DNA from: Osedax fenrisi
Taxonomy: Eukaryota > Annelida > Polychaeta > Sabellida > Siboglinidae
Assembly (NCBI GenBank): GCA_964019155.1
Contig: OZ025245.1
Location: forward strand, 6,635,223 to 6,699,222
Length of the DNA stretch: 64,000 bases
Direction: 5' to 3'
Notes under the pieces: generated by a model
Told to the model about the DNA's origin: nothing
Database searches by the model: none
What the model saw: the letters and a program-made list of their open reading frames with translations, nothing else
Position numbers and translations under genes: made by a program
Part shown: positions 60,576-64,000 of the stretch, piece after piece
How positions within the stretch are numbered: the stretch's first letter is position 1
Layout: each line of letters starts with the position of its first letter

Positions 60576-61964
60576 TTACTAAAAAGATCACAACTTTTTT
60601 ACTATTCTATAAAAATTGCAATAATTTTCAGTTTATTTAGAAATATAAAATGCATAATAATTACATTTTTTTAAATAATAGAATATAATATTTAAAATTT
60701 TATAACGGTTATTCTTACATTTTATTTATTTTTATAATTGAATTACATTTATTATAAAATATAATGTTTATAATAAAAAAAAGCGTACATATGATAGAAT
60801 GAATTATTATTATAACATCTGCTCAAAAATAATATTTATAATATTTCAAGTTGGATAGTTTTAAAAACTGGTCTTTTCGTATTTACTACACTATATTGCT
60901 TCCCCTTCAACTAAAAAATCAATCAATCCACAGCAGGTATTTAGTGACTCGTCGCCTTCAAGATGACAACAGAATTCCGTGATAATCAATGATGTGATGC
61001 ATTAGAGATGAAAATAGCAGTCTGTGCTGCCTTCGTGATTATCATAGAATCTCCGCGAAGCCCTCATTAGATACATGCTAGTAGCATGATTCTAAATGCA
61101 ACCTTATATTATATTTAGTATTTAATAGAACGTGGAATAAATATTCTGCCTGAAGGAATATATTCTGCCTGTAGTCATCATAACTTTTATATTGGGACAT
61201 TATATTTTCGGTCGACGCTGCATGCGTTCAGATGTGTTTAAACGTTACTCAGCTGTGCTGGGTGCAATTATTATCCATATAACTATTATTATTACATTAT
61301 TGACCACTTAAATTTAATTAGAAGGGTTTTTTAATGTGTGTTATTAAGTAGTGTAATTGTTTTCCCCTAAATAAAGTGTAAAATCATTTCTTGAGTTGTC
61401 CTCTTTATTTGGTCTAAAATAATCATATCACAATCTATAATGTATAATACAATTTATAATAATAATTTATAATATTTAAACTCTGTACACATTCGAGTGT
61501 GATTACATACATGCATACTTTTTCAATAATATATAATAGATATGTACTATATAACTATTAATAGTATATATAGTAGGCTAGGTTTGTTTCGATTTAATTC
61601 TTTCAAAGCATTGGTCCAATATTTGAAAGATAATAACATAACCATTTATGTTCTTACTTTAATTATAGTAAAAATATATTTTTATATTCATTGATATTAA
61701 ATAATAATTGCATATATATATCACTTATACATTTTATAACTATTTATGTAAATATATATATATAACCTATATGCTTTATTTATAAATACTAAGAATATAT
61801 ACATTGATCATTTATATATAGATATAAAGCTATAAATAGTTTCCAGCAAATAATATAATAGAAGTTTTGGCCCAAAGTATAATAAATTGTAGGTTCAAAT
61901 TCGACGCTATTGGAGGCTACATACATACCTAAATCAGGTGTGCGAGAGCTTTCTTTGTGTGAAT
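60576..61964. other. AT-rich spacer
   Basis: No gene seen. Less AT-extreme between 60890 and 61260, including the dispersed words noted at 60068, but no open frame with protein-like composition. Confidence 0.5.
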
Positions 61965-61969
61965 GGGCC

Positions 61970-62196
61970 CTAATACATGTAAAAATGCTTTACTTATACC
62001 ATAAAGATGCTTTAATTTAGCACCCATAAGACATGTTAAAATGCTTTACTTATGCCATAAATATGCTTTACTTTAGCACCCATAAGAAATGTAAAAATGC
62101 TTTAATTATGCCATAAAGATGCTTTAATTAAGCACCCATAAGACATGTTAAAATGATTTACTTATGCCATAAATATGCTTTACTTTAGCACCCATA
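61970..62196 (+). repeat. 56-bp minisatellite, left block (4 copies)
   Basis: CACCCATAA words at 62021, 62077, 62133 and 62189 give an exact 56-bp period; the unit also contains ATGTAAAAATGCTTTA and TATGCCATAAAGATGC. Split from the right block by the inverted-repeat element. Confidence 0.92.
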
Positions 62197-62198
62197 AT

Positions 62199-62540
62199 AG
62201 GGTGTTCACATCAATTCCGTTTTTTAAAACGTACGTGTAACTGCAACTTCAAATGATTCATTCACGACAAATTTGAAGTTATGAGTCACATTCCTATTTA
62301 TTTGAAGTTGAACTACACGTTTTCTGAACGTTTTCTGAAATAGGATTAATCCTATTTTCTGTACGTAACAACACACAGAATTAGAGAGAACAGCTAGAAT
62401 GAACACACAGAATTAGAGAGAACAGCTAGAATTCCACTTGATTCCAATTGATATATATATATAAAGTATATTATTACATATAACTTATCGAATAACTATT
62501 TATTAAATATATATATATATATTAAATATACTATTTATTA

Positions 62541-62617
<77 letters not shown>

Positions 62618-62687
62618 ATATATATATATAAAGTATATTAACAAATGTTTATTATTACATATAACTTATCGAATAACTATTTATTAA

Positions 62688-62718
<31 letters not shown>

Positions 62719-63214
62719 AAAGGTTATATAAGATGGTATACAACTATATATATATTTTAATAATATATATCAACTATACAATAGTAATATATAATATATA
62801 TTTCATTAATTTATTAAATATTTATTGAAATTATATATATTTCATAAATTTAGATATAATTATAAGGATTTATGTATTATATAATAATATAGTATTTGTT
62901 ATATTAGTTAAAAATATTAAATTAATAAATATAATGTATGTAGTATTTATGTATTTGTGTATTTAAAGAAATATATAATACTACTATTTATACATTGAAT
63001 TTAGCTATATCCCACAATTAGATTTGTTACAATTGATTTTATTTGTACATATTTAAATATAGGTGGCGATATATGTCTACCCTTACGACAAACTAAAAAA
63101 CACGGAATAGATGTGAACACTTAAAAATCTGTTACTTCAAATTTGCTGTGAATGAATCATTTGAAGTTGCAGTTACACGTACGTTTTTTAAAACGGAATT
63201 GATGTGAACACCCT
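62199..63214. mobile_element. Inverted-repeat DNA element (~1.0 kb) inside the minisatellite
   Basis: Left end AGGGTGTTCACATCAATTCC and right end GGAATTGATGTGAACACCCT are exact inverses, and similarity continues for about 80 bp (GTGTAACTGCAACTTCAAAT, GATTCATTCAC, AAATTTGAAGT). The outer bases AT on both sides extend the symmetry, and the unit outside suggests a TA target. The interior holds two direct repeats: CACAGAATTAGAGAGAACAG twice near 62374-62425, and a ~65-bp block ending in (TA)n twice near 62455 and 62625. Near 63100 is an internal copy of the terminus (GGAATAGATGTGAACACTT). No transposase. Confidence 0.9.
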
Positions 63215-63216
63215 AT

Positions 63217-64000
63217 TAGAAATGTAAAAATGCTTTACTTATGCCATAAAGATGCTTTAATTTAGCACCCATAAGACATGTTAAAATGCTTTATTTATGC
63301 CATAAATATGCTTTACTTTAGAACCCATAAGACATGTAAAAATGCTTTAATAATGCTATAAATATGCTTTACTTTAGCACCCATAAGACATGTAAAAATG
63401 CTTTAATAATGCAATAAATATGCTTTAATTTAGCACCCATAAGACATGTAAAAATGCTTTAATTATGCCATAAAGGTGCTTTACTTTAGCACCCATAAGA
63501 CATGTAAAAATGCTTTACTTATGCCATAAAGATGCTTTACTTTAGCACCCATAAGACATGTAAAAATGCTTAATTATGCCATAAAGATGCTTTAATTTAG
63601 CACCCATAAGACATGTTAAAATGCTTTACTTATGCCATAAATATGCTTTACTTTAGAACCCATAAGACATGTAAAAATGCTTTAATAATGCTATAAATAT
63701 GCTTTACTTTAGCACCCATAAGACATGTTAAAATGCTTTACTTATGCCATAAATATGCTTTACTTTAGAACCCATAAGACATGTAAAAATGCTTTAATAA
63801 TGCTATAAATATGCTTTACTTTAGCACCCATAAGACATGTAAAAATGCTTTAATAATGCAATAAATATGCTTTAATTTAGCACCCATAAGACATGTAAAA
63901 ATGCTTAATTATGCCATAAAGATGCTTTAATTTAGCACCCATAAGACATGTAAACATGCTTTACTTATTCCATAAAGATGCTTTACTTTAGCACCCATAA
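63217..64000 (+). repeat. 56-bp minisatellite, right block (~14 copies, runs off the window)
   Basis: Same unit as 61970-62196, for example CACCC words near 63266 and AACCC variants near 63322, with 55-56 bp spacing. Variants (GAACCC/GCACCC, AATAATGCTATAA/AATTATGCCATAA) recur in blocks, suggesting local multi-unit duplications. The array is open at the window end. Confidence 0.92.

Noticed and set aside
62224..62406. 60-codon minus-strand frame in the TIR element
   Set aside because: Lies across the inverted repeat, with no homology and no context for a gene.

Overview
The window is extremely AT-rich eukaryotic DNA, full of (TA)n runs, with no intact host gene that I can demonstrate. Everything recognisable is repetitive: animal-type non-LTR and Ty3/gypsy retrotransposons, hAT- and pogo-like transposase relics, MITEs, foldback elements, minisatellites and one very large satellite array. 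The mix (CR1-like LINE with a PHD-type ORF1, RTE-like LINE, ZMYM1-like hAT, gypsy with a zinc-knuckle Gag) points to a metazoan, plausibly an AT-rich arthropod or cnidarian. The sequence alone does not fix the lineage. No operons, ribosome-binding sites or CRISPR arrays are expected or seen.

Layout. 1-490: decayed RTE-like reverse transcriptase. 491-5.8 kb: AT-rich DNA with a 316-bp tandem duplication and two dispersed repeat pairs. 5.85-6.3 kb: a 450-bp near-perfect foldback element with CCCAGCAAACAG ends. 6.4-9.1 kb: three minisatellites (23, 75 and 53 bp units) and a small unrecognised ORF. 9.16-35.57 kb: 41 complete and one partial copy of a ~624-642 bp satellite, with visible higher-order structure (a 2,535/2,536-bp tetramer and a 1,281-bp dimer). 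35.6-38.6 kb: a dead minus-strand LINE sitting at the edge of the satellite, with a decayed satellite piece on its far side. 38.63-43.5 kb: a hAT transposase relic split by ~3.4 kb that holds a pogo-like relic. 44.44-44.76 kb: an overlooked F-box-like exon. 44.8-46.6 kb: a MITE and a minisatellite with CCCAGCAAACAG at its edge. 46.84-51.05 kb: a nearly full-length but broken CR1-like LINE. 51.9-52.8 kb: two small inverted-repeat elements, one with a clean TTA target duplication. 53.14-53.61 kb: a second MITE copy. 54.05-59.53 kb: a complete-length, young Ty3/gypsy element whose leader carries fifteen 43-bp repeats. 59.5-64 kb: a third MITE copy and a 56-bp minisatellite split by a 1-kb inverted-repeat element.

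How the parts relate. The gypsy element is the youngest autonomous insertion: its LTRs differ by about seven changes by eye and its gag is intact, but pol carries two frameshifts and two stops. The LINEs, hAT and pogo pieces are older relics. The satellite was homogenised recently: unit-length patterns repeat almost exactly over kilobases. Nested insertions (LINE at the satellite edge, hAT end on the satellite remnant, TIR element inside the 56-bp minisatellite) give a relative chronology.

The best candidates for something new are the 43-bp leader array of the gypsy element (same position as the Drosophila gypsy insulator), the higher-order satellite with a GGGGTACCCC palindrome in each monomer, and the foldback/minisatellite group marked by CCCAGCAAACAG.
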